In this document: one piece after another, positions 1-9,674 of the stretch | Layout: each line of letters begins with the position of its first letter | How positions within the stretch are numbered: position 1 is the stretch's first letter | Assembly: GCA_964434165.1 (NCBI GenBank) | Contig: CAYSUS010000006.1 | Location: forward strand, 65,672-129,671 | Source of the DNA: CAYSUS01 sp964434165 | GTDB taxonomy: Bacteria; Planctomycetota; Planctomycetia; Pirellulales; Thermoguttaceae | Length of the DNA stretch: 64,000 nt | Reading direction: 5' to 3' | Notes under the pieces: model-generated | The model's input: only the letters and a program-made list of their open reading frames with translations | What the model was told of the DNA's origin: nothing | Database searches by the model: none | Made by a program: the position numbers and the translations under genes

Positions 1-180
1 GGTCTTGCCGCAGCGGCGGTACTCCATTTCCGGGTTGTAGTTGATGATCTTGCTGGTGTCGGCCTTCTCCGGGTTGCCGGCGTGGACCGTGAAGGTCGGT
101 GTGAGCCCCACGGCGGCCCCGGCGGCGGCGGCGGCGGTGGTCTTGACGAAGTCGCGGCGGGTGACCTTGCTCTGGGCCAT
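1..180 (-). CDS. Tat-exported aldo/keto reductase, 5' part only
   Basis: Only the first 60 codons lie in the window; the gene runs off the left edge. The product begins MAQSKVTRRDFVKTT, a twin-arginine signal followed by an Ala-rich hydrophobic stretch, so export in folded form is expected. The mature start, ending in NPEMEYRRCGKT, matches the opening of planctomycete aldo/keto reductases, in which the YRRxGKTG segment begins the barrel. The ATG at 180 has GAGGAGG about 8 bases upstream, which fixes the start. Tat export of oxidoreductases is common in this phylum. The family call rests on very few residues and is therefore tentative; the Tat signal itself is clear. Confidence 0.6.
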   Translation of the reverse strand, partial: MAQSKVTRRDFVKTTAAAAAGAAVGLTPTFTVHAGNPEKADTSKIINYNPEMEYRRCGKT

Positions 181-446
181 GGCGAATTCCTCCTCGCGTA
201 GGGTCCTCAAGGAAAGAGCGGCCGCCCTGGCGGCCCGGACGGTCGGACGGAAAGGGTAGGGGTGCATCGATGCCCTGCGGCGCCCGGTGAAGGCGCACTG
301 TGTAGCACGATGCTAGCTGGCCGGGGCGCCGATCGTCAAGCGAATTCGCAGCCTGCCCAAACCCCGTGAGGCCGGATGTTACCGCAGCCCGGGACGTGTT
401 ACCAGCCGCGGGCTGGAACCCTCTTCCCCATGCGCCACGGCCGCGT

Positions 447-485
447 GCCCCGACCCCAGCCCGCTTGAGCGGCCAGGGTCGGGGC
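447..485. other. Long imperfect stem-loop in the intergenic region
   Basis: GCCCCGACCC (447-456) pairs perfectly with GGGTCGGGGC (476-485). Between them CCGCT (461-465) and AGCGG (468-472) can form a second stem. It lies between the leftward reductase gene (start 180) and the rightward giant gene (start 647). No T tract follows, so it is not a classic terminator; an RNA structure in the leader of the giant gene or a repeat remnant is possible. Apart from this hairpin, 181-646 shows nothing recognisable. Confidence 0.4.
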
Positions 486-646
486 GCGGGGGGCGCGGCG
501 TGCGAGACGTTATATCCGCTTCGCGGGGGAGCCACTGTAGTCGGCAGGGAGGCTGGCAGGGCCCCGGCGCCGCGCTGCGTGGGTTATGAGAGAATAGGCA
601 CGCGTGCAGCAGGTCCGCCGCGGGCTCGATCTGGGGAATTCAGCGC

Positions 647-3600
647 ATGTTCACCACCCTTGCGATCCTGCTGCTTCTGACGGTTGTAGCGGCGTTGGTG
701 ATCGCAGGCATCGTCGTGCTCTGCCGACGGTTGGCCGGTCCGGCCGGCAGCGCGCACCAGGTGGACTGCCCGTTCTGCGGCCGGGTGACCGACGATCGAC
801 GCAATCGCTGCGACTGGTGCGGCCGTCGCTTGCCCTATCGGACGCCGTTGGAGTTGGCCGAGCTCTCGGACCTGGAAGCCATGGTCCGCCAGCTCAAGCG
901 CATGGAGGCGTCCGGCGTCTTGACGCGCGCGGAAGCCTCGCAGCTCGCGACGCGGGTTGCGGAGTACCGGGCCAAGGTGTTGGGCGAGCGCCCCGCGCCG
1001 CGCGCAGCGGGCCAGCCGGGGGTCTCCGCGTCCCCGGTTGTCGAAGCGGAGCCGATCGAGGCCGAGGTCGTCGAGGAGCCCGACCTTCCCAAGACGCCCT
1101 CCGCTCCCCCTCCTCCTCCGCGCCCCTCCGCGCCCAGCCGCCCCGCGCCCGACAGACCGCGTGGACCGCGGACCCCGGAGCTTCCTCGGCCCGTGGAGCG
1201 TCCCAGGATCGGTCCGGCCCCGCGCCCCAAGCCGGCAGGTCCTCAAGCCCGCGAGCCCGTCTCGCGCGAGGAGCCGACCCGCCGGCCGCCCCGATCGCCG
1301 GCGGACCGGATGCCTCCCCGAGCCGCCCCGTCGAAGCCCCCGTCGGCTCCCAAGCCACGCCCGCGCATCGCGCCCGAGGCCCCACCGCGGGAATCGCCGG
1401 CGCGCCCGCCTCGCGAACCCGCGGAAGCCGAGAGGCGGCCCCGGCGGTCCTGGTCCGAGCTGCTCTCGGCGTTCATGGAGGACCGCAACATCCGCATCGG
1501 CGAGCTCGTCGGCGGCCTGCTGTTCGTGGTGTTCTCCGTGCTCCTGACGGTAAGCCTGTGGGACCAGCTCACGCGGATTCCCTACTACCAGTTCTTCGTG
1601 CTGGTGGCCGTCTCGTCGGCCGTGTTCGGGGCGGGCCTGTACGCCCATCACCGCTTGCGTCTCGCCTCGACGGGAACGAGCGTGCTCGTGATCGCCACGC
1701 TGCTGGTCCCGCTCAACTTCTTCACGATGGTCGGGGTTTCCAGGGCCGAATGGACCTGGCTCTCGGTCGCGGCCGAGCTGGTCTCGTTAGGTGTGTTCAC
1801 GTTGCTCGTCCATCAGGCCGCCTGCGTGCTCGTTCCCAAGGCCCCCTGGCACCAGGTCGTGGCCGTGCTGGGCGGATCGGCCTCGGTGCTTGTGAGCGGG
1901 CGGTGGGTCGGCCCGGAGACGCCGGCCTGGCAGTTCGTGGCGGCCGGATGCCTCCCCGCGGGATTCTTCGTGGCGTCCCTCGGCGCGTACCTGGCCCGGC
2001 TGCCGCGGCGCGTGAGGCTTGACGAGTCGGGCGCGGCCGCCGTGCTGACCCTGCTGGGCACCGCCTTGTTCGCCCTGGCCGTGCCGTGGGGTTTGATGGT
2101 CTGGCAGGCGTCGGGCGGAGAGAGGGCGACCCTGGCCGCGGCCCTCGATCAACTCGCGGCGCTGCTGGCCCTGGCCGCCGTGCCCGTGCTGGCCTGCGGC
2201 CTGGCCGTGATGCGCGGAACGACGCGCGACGATCGGCTGGCCGCCTATCGCACCGGGGGCACCGCCGTGGCGCTGCTGGGCGGGACGCTGCTGTTGGCGG
2301 CCTCGGCGCTGGCCTGGCCGCAGCCGTGGGGCGTGACGGCCGTGGGGACGATCGCCGCGGTGGCCCTGGCCCTCGGCGCGCTGCGCTACCGGTTGCCGGT
2401 GCTCCACGCCGGCGCCATCGCCGCGGCAGCCTTCGCCTACCTGACGTGCTTCCATTCCCTGGGGGACTCCAGCGCCCTGGCGAGCCTCGCGCGCGAGGAT
2501 CTCTCGCGGGCCATGCTGGGACGCCTGTTCAGCGCCAGGAGCGGAACGGCCCTGGTGCCGCTGTTCGCCGTGCTGGCCTGCGCGGCCGAATGGCTCGCCC
2601 GCAGCGGCCGGCGCCGGCACGGGGCGGTGTACGCCGGCGGGGCCGTGGCCGTGGTGGTCACGAGCCTGGCCACGGTGTCTTCCAACGCCCTTTTGCACAG
2701 CGGGGCGGACGCGATCCGCGCGGCGATCGTCTATGCGATCTACGGGGTCGGCTGCCTGGCGCTGAACGCCCGGTGGCGGCGCCCCGCGCTGAGCTATGTG
2801 GGGCTGTCGCTGGTGGCGGGAGCCAGCGTGTTCGCGATGCGGCTGGAGCAGATCGGCGGAGCGACCTGGAGCCTGGTGCTGGCGGCCGAGTCGCTGGCCC
2901 TGCTCCTCGTCGCGGCGGCCCTGGCGCAAACCACCCAGAGGCAGCGCGGCGTACCCTGGGCCGAGAGCCTCGGCGAGGCAGACGTCAAGGGGCTGGCCGA
3001 GTGGGACGCGCTGGTCGAGGTCTTCCGCGTGCCCGCCGTCCACGTGGCCGAGGTGGTGGCGGGCCTGGCCCTGGCGGCCGGGTTGTGGACGGCCTGGTTC
3101 GATCGCGCGGCCATCCTGGCCGCGCCGACGCCGCTTCTGCCGGCGGCCGCGGTCGCGCTGACCGCGACATGGCTTCTCTTGGCCTGGGGGCACCGCTCGG
3201 CGGAGCGGACCTGGCTGGCGGCCGCGACTGCGCTGGCCGGCCTGCTGCACACGCTGGCGTGGAACTACACGGCCTGGACGCAGATGCCTTGGCCCGTGGC
3301 CTTGCTGGCCCACGCCACGCTGGCCACGGCCGGGAGCCTCCTGATCGGCCGGTTGCCCTGGGTCCGCAGCGATTCCCGGATACGAGGCGAGGTGGATCGC
3401 GTACTGGTCAAGCCGCTGCGCCTGGCGGCGATCGGGGTCTCGCTGGCCGCCGTGCCGGTCCTGGCTGTCACCTGGAGCCCCGCGCTGGGCTGGACGGCCT
3501 TGAGCGCCTGGCTGTTCTGGGTCTCGGTGATCTGGCTGGTGCTGGCCTTCGGCGGTCGGCTGCCGGCCATGCTCTCCGCGCATCAGGCGGCGCTGGCCGC

Positions 3601-6600
3601 GGCGGCCGTGGCTGGGGCGATCGCCTGGCTGTGGAGCCAGGGCTGGGGCGCGGCGGCCCAGGGCCGTTTCCTCCACCCCTGGACCTTCCAGGCATGCGCC
3701 GCGGCCCTGGCGGCCGTGTGCCTCGCCTGGCTGATCGCCCGGATCCTGCTGCGGCGATTCGAGGCCTTCAAGGACTTGCTCGAGCCCGACTGGCCGGCCG
3801 TGGACCGGGTCGTGCTCGTCGGCGTGACTTGGCTGCAGCTCGCCTTCCTCGCCCTGTACCTCCTGCCGGGCGTGGGCATGGAGCTCGTGCGACTGGGCCG
3901 GGCCGGAGCGCCCCCGACGGCCAGCGCCACGGTCGCTAGCGCATTCGGGCCCGGGGCATGGCTGGTGCTTTTCTGGGTCGCGGGCTTGCTCGCCGGCTCG
4001 CTGTGGCATCGCTGGGGCCGGGCGGAGATGCTCGGCGCGATCGCCGTCGCCGTGAGCCTCGCGTGCGTGCTTGCAGGGCGGTGGACCAACGACATGGCCG
4101 CGGCCTCGATGCTCCGCTGGGGCCTGGGCACGGTGTTCCTGCTGCTCTCGGCGGCCGTGTGGCTGCGCGACGAACTGACGTCGATGCTCGCGCGGTGGCC
4201 GGGGACTTGCATGGAGGGCTCAGGCACTGGCAGACAAGCTGCCCATGGCGCCCCGGCCCGAGGCGCGATCGTCGGTCTGGCCGCGCTGCCCGTGATCGCG
4301 CTGACCGTGCTGGCCGCGACGACTCAATTGATCGGGCTGGCTCCGACCAGGTTCCCCGCCGGCGTGCTGTTCCACGAGATCCATCCGGCCGCGTCGTACC
4401 TGGTGCCGCTGCTGCTGGTCATCGCCGGGCTGGTGGGCCACGCGGTCCGCGAGCGCTCGGCCGGATACGCCTTCTCGGCCGGGCTGGTGGTCGAACTGGC
4501 CGTGGTGCTGGGCTACGCGCTGACCGTGGTGCTGGGCGGCGGATCGTTCGGCAGCGAGGACCTCGTCCGGGTCGTGCAGTTGGCCACGATCGCCGCGGCG
4601 CTGTGGGCCGGGCTTTGGCTGGCCGCCCGGCGGCGGATCGACGTCTGGCGCGAAGACACCCAAGACGGTTTGCTCGCCCACCATCTGATGAACGTGCAGC
4701 TCGGCATGCCGATCGTCGGTAACCTGCTCCTGCTCCTGCCGGGCTTGGCGTGGATCGCCCTTTCCATCACGGCCTGGCCCAGTGCCTGGGTCAAGGCCAC
4801 GGGCTGGCCGCTGGGCTGGACCGCCTTCCTCCTCACCGGCGCGGCGATCGCTTTGCGGCGCACCGCGTCGGGGAGGCGACTGCGTCCGGCCGCGGCGGGC
4901 ATGATCGGCATGGCCCTGCTCGGGCTGCTCGCCTGCACCGTGCACGGGATGTCGCCCCAATGGGGCATCCGCACCTTGATGCTCGGCTGGGCGAGCTATG
5001 CCCTGTTCGTGGCCGCGGCCTCGTGGTGGGTGGCCTCGGTGCGGGCCCTGCCCGGCGCCGAGGGCCCGCCGCAGGCCCTGCTCCGCGCCGCGGCCGTGTG
5101 GGTGGGCGCGGCCGGCGGGCTGGCCGTGCTGCTGGGGCTGAAGGCGGCGTTGCTGCACGGCCAGCTCGAGGACCGGCTGTGGGCCGCGGCCGCCATCGCC
5201 GTGGCCAGCGTGGCCGGCGCGACCATGGCCTACTGGCGCCGGGCCGAGGGCTGGGCCTTCGCGGCCGCGCTGGGTGTGAACCTGGCCGCCTCGCTCGTCG
5301 TGTGGTACTTCCAGCGCGAGCTGGCCTTTGCCGCGTGGTGGGTCCTCCTCGTGCAGGCCAACGTGGTCGCCACGTCGGCCGTGGCCCTGGTGTGGCTCGC
5401 CGCGCGGCGGAGACTCTACCAGCTCCGCGAGCTGACCGTGCGCAGCAGCCCCTTGCTGGGTACGCAGACCTCGCTGGCCGTGACCGGCGTGACCGTGCTG
5501 CTGGCCCTGCCCGTGGTCCGCCTGGTGGCCGTGCCGCAGGGGCTGCCCTCGTGGGCGGAACGGATGGTCGATCCGGGCGGCTGGATCGCTCTGGCCGCCG
5601 TGACGGCCGCCGCGGTGGGCTACCTCGTCCAGATCGACCGGGGCCGGCTGTTCCACGCCCTGGGCGGGCTGGGCGCGGCCCTGCCCGTGATGATCGCGTG
5701 CATGACCGTGCACCCCGCGTGGCCCTGGGACGTGGCTGAGTGGACGTCCTACCGCGTACTGATGGTCGCGGCGGCGGCCGCCACGCTGGCGCTCCTGGGC
5801 GCGGGACTCGTCGCGCGACGACTTCGAGGCCCGGCGGGCCTTGACGAGATGGCTCCCGAGGGCGGGGTCATCCGGACCTGGGTCGCCTGCCTGGGCGCCG
5901 CGGCCGTGCTCCTGGCCCTGGCCTGGTGCCCGTTCGATCCGGGCGGCACCTGGTGGCGCGTGGGGACCGTGCTGGCGGTGAGCCTGGCGGCGGGTATTCT
6001 GGCCCTGGCGACCCGCGCGGCGGAGTACGTCTTCGTTTCGGGGTTGTTGGCCAACGTGGCCGCAACGATCTGGTGGGCCGTGCTCGAAGGGCCGAACGGC
6101 TGGGCCCTCGTGGAGGTGAACACCGCCGCCCTGGCCGCGGCCTCGGCCGGGTGGACCTTGGTGCGGAAGCTTCATCGCCAGGGCGTGCCTTGTACGGAGA
6201 TCAACGGCCAGCCCGTGATCTTCGCGCACCTGGCCGCGCTGGGTAGCCTGGCGGCCCTGGTGTCCCTGGCCGGGGCGATCGTGGTGCAGGCCCTCGGCGG
6301 TCATCTTGCGCCCTCGCCGGACCCGCTCCGCACCGCGGCGACGATCGCCGTGGCGGCGGCCATGCTCGCCCTAGTGTGGGACCGCGCGGCGCCGTTCCCG
6401 CTGGGTGGGCTCTACCTCGTCGGTCTGGCGGCACTGGGCATGTCGTGGAACGCCCGGGCGTTCGCGCCGCGCGAGATCGTCTGGGTGGCGGCCACGGAGC
6501 TGACCGGCTTCGCCCTGGCGGCCTCCGTGGCCGGGTGGCTCCTGCCGCGGGGACGCAGGCTGTGGAGCGCCCTGCGAATCGAGCACGAGTCGGGGCGGTT

Positions 6601-8116
6601 CGAGGCCGAGTGGTTCGGCCCGCTGCAAGGTGCGATCGCGGCGGCCGGGGCCGCGGTCTGCGTGGCGGTGAGCCTCGACTTCGGTTTTGACGGCACCATG
6701 CAGCAGCAGGCCCTGCTGGGCCTGGTCGGCCGATCGGCGGCGATCCCCGGGGCCCTGATGCTGCTCGGCGTGGCCGTGGTGATGGCGGCCCTGACGCCGC
6801 GCGCCGCGCGCCGGGCGTGGCACTACGCGGGCTTCGCCGCGGGGCTGCTTCTGCAATGCTCGGTCGGCTGGGCCCTGATCGAGCCCACCGCCCGGGCGTC
6901 CTGGCTGCACCGTAGCGTGACGTTGATGGTGGCCGCGGCGATGATGACGCTCCTTGCCAGCGTGGGCCTGGCGCGGATCATGCCCGGCGCGCGGCGGTGG
7001 ATCGCCAGCGCACGCCGCGTGGCCCCGGTGATGGGAACCACGGCGCTTGCCGCCCTGGTCGCGGTGCTGGTCCAAGAGGCCGCGTGGTTCCGCTCGGCCG
7101 GGGAAGTGCCGATCTCGGCCTGGGGCATCGCCGTGGTGGCCGCCGCGCTGTTGGGGCTGGTGGCGGCGTGCATCGCCTTTGCAGTGGTGCCAGGCCTGGA
7201 CCGGCTGGGGCTCACCGAGCGCGGCCGCACCGCGTACGTCTATGCGGCCGAGGGCCTGGTGCTTCTGCTTGGCGTGCACTTCGGTCTGTGCGTGCCGGGG
7301 TGGTTCACCCCGGAGTTGCTCCAGCGCTACGGGCTGCTGCTGGTGATGGGCGTGGCCTTTGCCGGAGCGGCGATGGCCGAATGGTTTCACCGCCGCATGA
7401 TACCGGTGCTCAGCGAGCCGCTGGAGTGGACCGCCTTCGTGCTGCCCGTCGTCCCGGCGATCGGGTTCTGGCTGCTGCCCGAGGGACTCGCCACGCTGGG
7501 TATCGCGGGCCGGACGCCGGCGGTCTGGATGCTGATCGCGGCGTTCTACGCGACGTCTGCCTGGATGCAGCGCCCGGCCGGCGTGGCCCTTCCGAGCGGG
7601 TTGGCGGTGGCGGCCTTCAACGTGGGGCTGTGGATCGTGTGGAACCGGCTGGGGATCGGGCTTTTCGACCACCCGCAGTTGTGGCTGATTCCCGTGGGGC
7701 TCTGCGTGCTGGTGGCCGAGTACCTCAACCACGACCGGCTCTCGGCGGCCCAGAGCGGCGCGATCCGCTACCTGGCCCTGAGTCTGATCTACGTCGCCTC
7801 GACGGCCGACATGTTCCTGGCGGGGATCGGCAACAGCGTCGTGCTGCCGCTCGTGCTGCTGGGCCTCTCCGTGGGCGGCGTGCTGCTGGGGATGTTGTTG
7901 CGCCTGCGGTCGTTCCTCGTCCTTGGCGTGACGTTCCTTCTCGTGCTCCTCGGCACGATGATCGAGTACGTGGCCATCGACCGCGAGCAGTTCTGGGTCG
8001 TCTATGCCTGCGGGGCGATCACGGGGGCGGCGATCATCGTCCTGTTCGCCGTGTTCGAGAAGCGGCGCAACGACGTGATGCGGGCGGTCGAGCAGTTCCG
8101 GCAGTGGGAACGCTAG
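647..8116 (+). CDS. Giant polytopic membrane protein with N-terminal zinc ribbon
   Basis: A 2489-aa protein of unknown function. It opens with one membrane segment (about residues 5-25), then a zinc-ribbon with CPFC (C41, C44) and CDWC (C55, C58). A charged helical stretch (about 68-115) and a long Pro/Ala/Arg-rich linker (about 120-260) follow. From about residue 285 to the end the chain is nearly all hydrophobic helices; by eye there are roughly 60-75 membrane segments, with short charged loops. The C-terminus (EKRRNDVMRAVEQFRQWER) is cytosolic-looking. The order zinc ribbon, linker, many membrane helices recalls very large DUF2157-like/SCO7613-type membrane proteins, but no enzymatic motif was seen. 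Leu, Ala, Val, Gly and Trp dominate. The ATG at 647 has GGGGA about 9 bases upstream. A small membrane protein gene follows 20 bp later, suggesting co-transcription. Confidence 0.9.
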   Translation: MFTTLAILLLLTVVAALVIAGIVVLCRRLAGPAGSAHQVDCPFCGRVTDDRRNRCDWCGRRLPYRTPLELAELSDLEAMVRQLKRMEASGVLTRAEASQLATRVAEYRAKVLGERPAPRAAGQPGVSASPVVEAEPIEAEVVEEPDLPKTPSAPPPPPRPSAPSRPAPDRPRGPRTPELPRPVERPRIGPAPRPKPAGPQAREPVSREEPTRRPPRSPADRMPPRAAPSKPPSAPKPRPRIAPEAPPRESPARPPREPAEAERRPRRSWSELLSAFMEDRNIRIGELVGGLLFVVFSVLLTVSLWDQLTRIPYYQFFVLVAVSSAVFGAGLYAHHRLRLASTGTSVLVIATLLVPLNFFTMVGVSRAEWTWLSVAAELVSLGVFTLLVHQAACVLVPKAPWHQVVAVLGGSASVLVSGRWVGPETPAWQFVAAGCLPAGFFVASLGAYLARLPRRVRLDESGAAAVLTLLGTALFALAVPWGLMVWQASGGERATLAAALDQLAALLALAAVPVLACGLAVMRGTTRDDRLAAYRTGGTAVALLGGTLLLAASALAWPQPWGVTAVGTIAAVALALGALRYRLPVLHAGAIAAAAFAYLTCFHSLGDSSALASLAREDLSRAMLGRLFSARSGTALVPLFAVLACAAEWLARSGRRRHGAVYAGGAVAVVVTSLATVSSNALLHSGADAIRAAIVYAIYGVGCLALNARWRRPALSYVGLSLVAGASVFAMRLEQIGGATWSLVLAAESLALLLVAAALAQTTQRQRGVPWAESLGEADVKGLAEWDALVEVFRVPAVHVAEVVAGLALAAGLWTAWFDRAAILAAPTPLLPAAAVALTATWLLLAWGHRSAERTWLAAATALAGLLHTLAWNYTAWTQMPWPVALLAHATLATAGSLLIGRLPWVRSDSRIRGEVDRVLVKPLRLAAIGVSLAAVPVLAVTWSPALGWTALSAWLFWVSVIWLVLAFGGRLPAMLSAHQAALAAAAVAGAIAWLWSQGWGAAAQGRFLHPWTFQACAAALAAVCLAWLIARILLRRFEAFKDLLEPDWPAVDRVVLVGVTWLQLAFLALYLLPGVGMELVRLGRAGAPPTASATVASAFGPGAWLVLFWVAGLLAGSLWHRWGRAEMLGAIAVAVSLACVLAGRWTNDMAAASMLRWGLGTVFLLLSAAVWLRDELTSMLARWPGTCMEGSGTGRQAAHGAPARGAIVGLAALPVIALTVLAATTQLIGLAPTRFPAGVLFHEIHPAASYLVPLLLVIAGLVGHAVRERSAGYAFSAGLVVELAVVLGYALTVVLGGGSFGSEDLVRVVQLATIAAALWAGLWLAARRRIDVWREDTQDGLLAHHLMNVQLGMPIVGNLLLLLPGLAWIALSITAWPSAWVKATGWPLGWTAFLLTGAAIALRRTASGRRLRPAAAGMIGMALLGLLACTVHGMSPQWGIRTLMLGWASYALFVAAASWWVASVRALPGAEGPPQALLRAAAVWVGAAGGLAVLLGLKAALLHGQLEDRLWAAAAIAVASVAGATMAYWRRAEGWAFAAALGVNLAASLVVWYFQRELAFAAWWVLLVQANVVATSAVALVWLAARRRLYQLRELTVRSSPLLGTQTSLAVTGVTVLLALPVVRLVAVPQGLPSWAERMVDPGGWIALAAVTAAAVGYLVQIDRGRLFHALGGLGAALPVMIACMTVHPAWPWDVAEWTSYRVLMVAAAAATLALLGAGLVARRLRGPAGLDEMAPEGGVIRTWVACLGAAAVLLALAWCPFDPGGTWWRVGTVLAVSLAAGILALATRAAEYVFVSGLLANVAATIWWAVLEGPNGWALVEVNTAALAAASAGWTLVRKLHRQGVPCTEINGQPVIFAHLAALGSLAALVSLAGAIVVQALGGHLAPSPDPLRTAATIAVAAAMLALVWDRAAPFPLGGLYLVGLAALGMSWNARAFAPREIVWVAATELTGFALAASVAGWLLPRGRRLWSALRIEHESGRFEAEWFGPLQGAIAAAGAAVCVAVSLDFGFDGTMQQQALLGLVGRSAAIPGALMLLGVAVVMAALTPRAARRAWHYAGFAAGLLLQCSVGWALIEPTARASWLHRSVTLMVAAAMMTLLASVGLARIMPGARRWIASARRVAPVMGTTALAALVAVLVQEAAWFRSAGEVPISAWGIAVVAAALLGLVAACIAFAVVPGLDRLGLTERGRTAYVYAAEGLVLLLGVHFGLCVPGWFTPELLQRYGLLLVMGVAFAGAAMAEWFHRRMIPVLSEPLEWTAFVLPVVPAIGFWLLPEGLATLGIAGRTPAVWMLIAAFYATSAWMQRPAGVALPSGLAVAAFNVGLWIVWNRLGIGLFDHPQLWLIPVGLCVLVAEYLNHDRLSAAQSGAIRYLALSLIYVASTADMFLAGIGNSVVLPLVLLGLSVGGVLLGMLLRLRSFLVLGVTFLLVLLGTMIEYVAIDREQFWVVYACGAITGAAIIVLFAVFEKRRNDVMRAVEQFRQWER

Positions 8117-8136
8117 ACCGGAGCAAACGAGCGCGG

Positions 8137-8352
8137 ATGGACGAACCGGACAGCGATCGCCGACGTCCGCTCCAGTTCGGCGTGGCCGCCCTGTTGGCGA
8201 TCGCTGTGGCCGTGGGGCTGCTGTTCGGCCTGCTCCGCTGGCTCGAAGTCCCGGCTCGCGCGTCGTACATGGTCCTGGCCGTGGTGATCGTCAGCGTGGT
8301 CGCGGCCGTGGGGCTGCTCGCGGTGATCGCGGGGATGGACCGGGAGGAGTGA
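8137..8352 (+). CDS. Small membrane protein, 71 aa, downstream of the giant gene
   Basis: Starts at ATG 8137, 20 bp after the stop of the giant membrane protein gene. The product has a charged N-terminus (MDEPDSDRRRPLQFG) and two predicted membrane helices (about residues 14-33 and 43-66), ending GMDREE. The family is not recognised. Spacing and the shared membrane character suggest it is co-transcribed with the giant protein and may be a partner of it; that is inference from position only. There is no strong Shine-Dalgarno sequence, so translational coupling is possible. Confidence 0.65.
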   Translation: MDEPDSDRRRPLQFGVAALLAIAVAVGLLFGLLRWLEVPARASYMVLAVVIVSVVAAVGLLAVIAGMDREE

Positions 8353-8442
8353 CGGGGATGACGAACGACGCATGGCGCACGGCGCGCTGCGACAGCCCGG
8401 GGCGCAGCCCTCGAACACTCACCCCGTCACCGCCTCACCCCG

Positions 8443-9180
8443 TCACACTCCCAGCCAGTTCTTCACGCCCAGGCGGAGGATGATCCGCAGGGCGGCGAGT
8501 GCCTCGCGGCTGTTGATTTTCGAGGCCCCTTGAAGTCGATCGACGAACACGATGGGCGTCTCGCCGAATCGGGCACCCAGGCGCTTCAGGTGCCAGAGGA
8601 TCTCTTCCTGGAACGAGTAGCCGCGGGAGCGGACCTGGTCGAAGTCCAGGCGGCGCAAGAGGTCGACGCGGTAGCAGCGATAGGCCCCGCTGCAGTCTTT
8701 GGGCGCTAGTCCCAGCAGCCACCGCGAGTAGAGGTTCACCCCCCAGCTCATGAAGTGTCGCTTCCAGGGCCAGCCCTCGATGCCGCCCCCCTCGATGTAA
8801 CGCGAGCCGATCATCACGTCGCGAGGCTCCTGGCCGGGCGGGTCCATACCGGCCCGCAGCTCGGGCAAGTACCGGGGGTCGTGGCTGAAGTCGGCGTCCA
8901 TGTTCAGCAGGTAGCGGTGCCCGTGCTCGATGCCGTGCTTCATGCCGGCGACGGTGGCCGTGCCCAGCCCCAGTTTGCCTTCGCGGTGCAGGCAGTGGAC
9001 GCGCGGGTCTTCGGCCCGACGGCGATCGACCCACTCGCCCGTCCCGTCCGGCGAGTTGTCGTCGATCACCAGCAGGTCCGCGTCGGGGGCGTACTGGAAG
9101 ATCGCCTTGACCAGGCGCGGCAGGGTCTCGATCTCGTTGTACGTGGCGACCGTGATGAGGGTCTTGTCGGCGGTGGACAT
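8443..9180 (-). CDS. Polyprenol (dolichyl) monophosphate mannosyltransferase-like GT2
   Basis: A 245-aa family-2 glycosyltransferase of the Dpm1 type, which transfers mannose (or another hexose) from a nucleotide sugar to a polyprenyl phosphate on the cytoplasmic membrane face. Visible motifs are TYNEIETLP at the N-terminus, DDNSPDGTGEW (nucleotide binding) and the metal-binding DADFSHDP. FQEEILWHLKRLG near residue 190 is also typical. There is no C-terminal membrane extension, so this is the short form. The start was set at ATG 9180 (MSTADKTLI); an upstream extension is only low-complexity Pro/Phe and overlaps a purine/pyrimidine tract. The next gene is divergent, about 490 bp away. Sugar specificity cannot be read from sequence. 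Confidence 0.88.
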   Translation of the reverse strand: MSTADKTLITVATYNEIETLPRLVKAIFQYAPDADLLVIDDNSPDGTGEWVDRRRAEDPRVHCLHREGKLGLGTATVAGMKHGIEHGHRYLLNMDADFSHDPRYLPELRAGMDPPGQEPRDVMIGSRYIEGGGIEGWPWKRHFMSWGVNLYSRWLLGLAPKDCSGAYRCYRVDLLRRLDFDQVRSRGYSFQEEILWHLKRLGARFGETPIVFVDRLQGASKINSREALAALRIILRLGVKNWLGV

Positions 9181-9189
9181 GATGCGGCG

Positions 9190-9455
9190 GGCAAGAGGGG
9201 AGGGAGTTAAGCAGAGAGGGGGAAAGGGAAAAAAGGGGAACGGCGGCATCGATGTAGGCGCTTCAGCGATGGCTGCCGACCAGTGAAAGCACCGGATCTC
9301 AGGCGCGACCTCGCGGGCATGCTTCCGTCGATCGTGCCTCCCTGCGCCCGGTGATCTCCGTGGCTGCCTATGTGCGCGGTTGCCATGGACCGCCCCTCCA
9401 ACCGCCTCCGGCTTTCTCCCCCTCTTTCCCTCTTCCCCTCTCTCCTCCTTCTATC
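9190..9455. other. Purine-rich and pyrimidine-rich tracts in a divergent intergenic region
   Basis: The gap 9181-9674 separates a leftward glycosyltransferase from a rightward transporter. It holds a G/A-run tract at about 9190-9240 and a C/T-run tract at about 9411-9455 on the same strand. The two are roughly complementary and could form a long imperfect hairpin or a triplex. Nothing else coding or regulatory was recognised in the gap. Confidence 0.45.
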
Positions 9456-9674
9456 ATCGCATGTAGAAGGCTTCATCAAACTCTAACGCGCAAGCTGAAC
9501 CCGTGTTTCACGGCGGGTGTCTTCCTGGTCGGTCGCCGACCCGCGGGCCGCCCCCCGAATTGGGCGTTCGCCGTGGGCAGGACAGGATACAATAGTCCTG
9601 TTGCCTTGGCCAAGACTCCCCTGACCGTGCAGCCGAGCGCCAGCGGCTTCGCCTGTCACCCCGCCCCCGCCTCG

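Noticed and set aside
1787..7732. Long antisense reading frames (740, 694 and 453 codons) on the minus strand inside the giant gene
   Set aside because: They are Gly/Arg/Gln/His-rich with no domain or signal, as expected for the opposite strand of a GC-rich Leu/Ala gene.
8349..8450. Terminator between the 71-aa gene and the glycosyltransferase gene
   Set aside because: A GTGACGGGG/CCCCGTCAC pair exists but the loop is about 60 bases and there is no T run; too weak to call.
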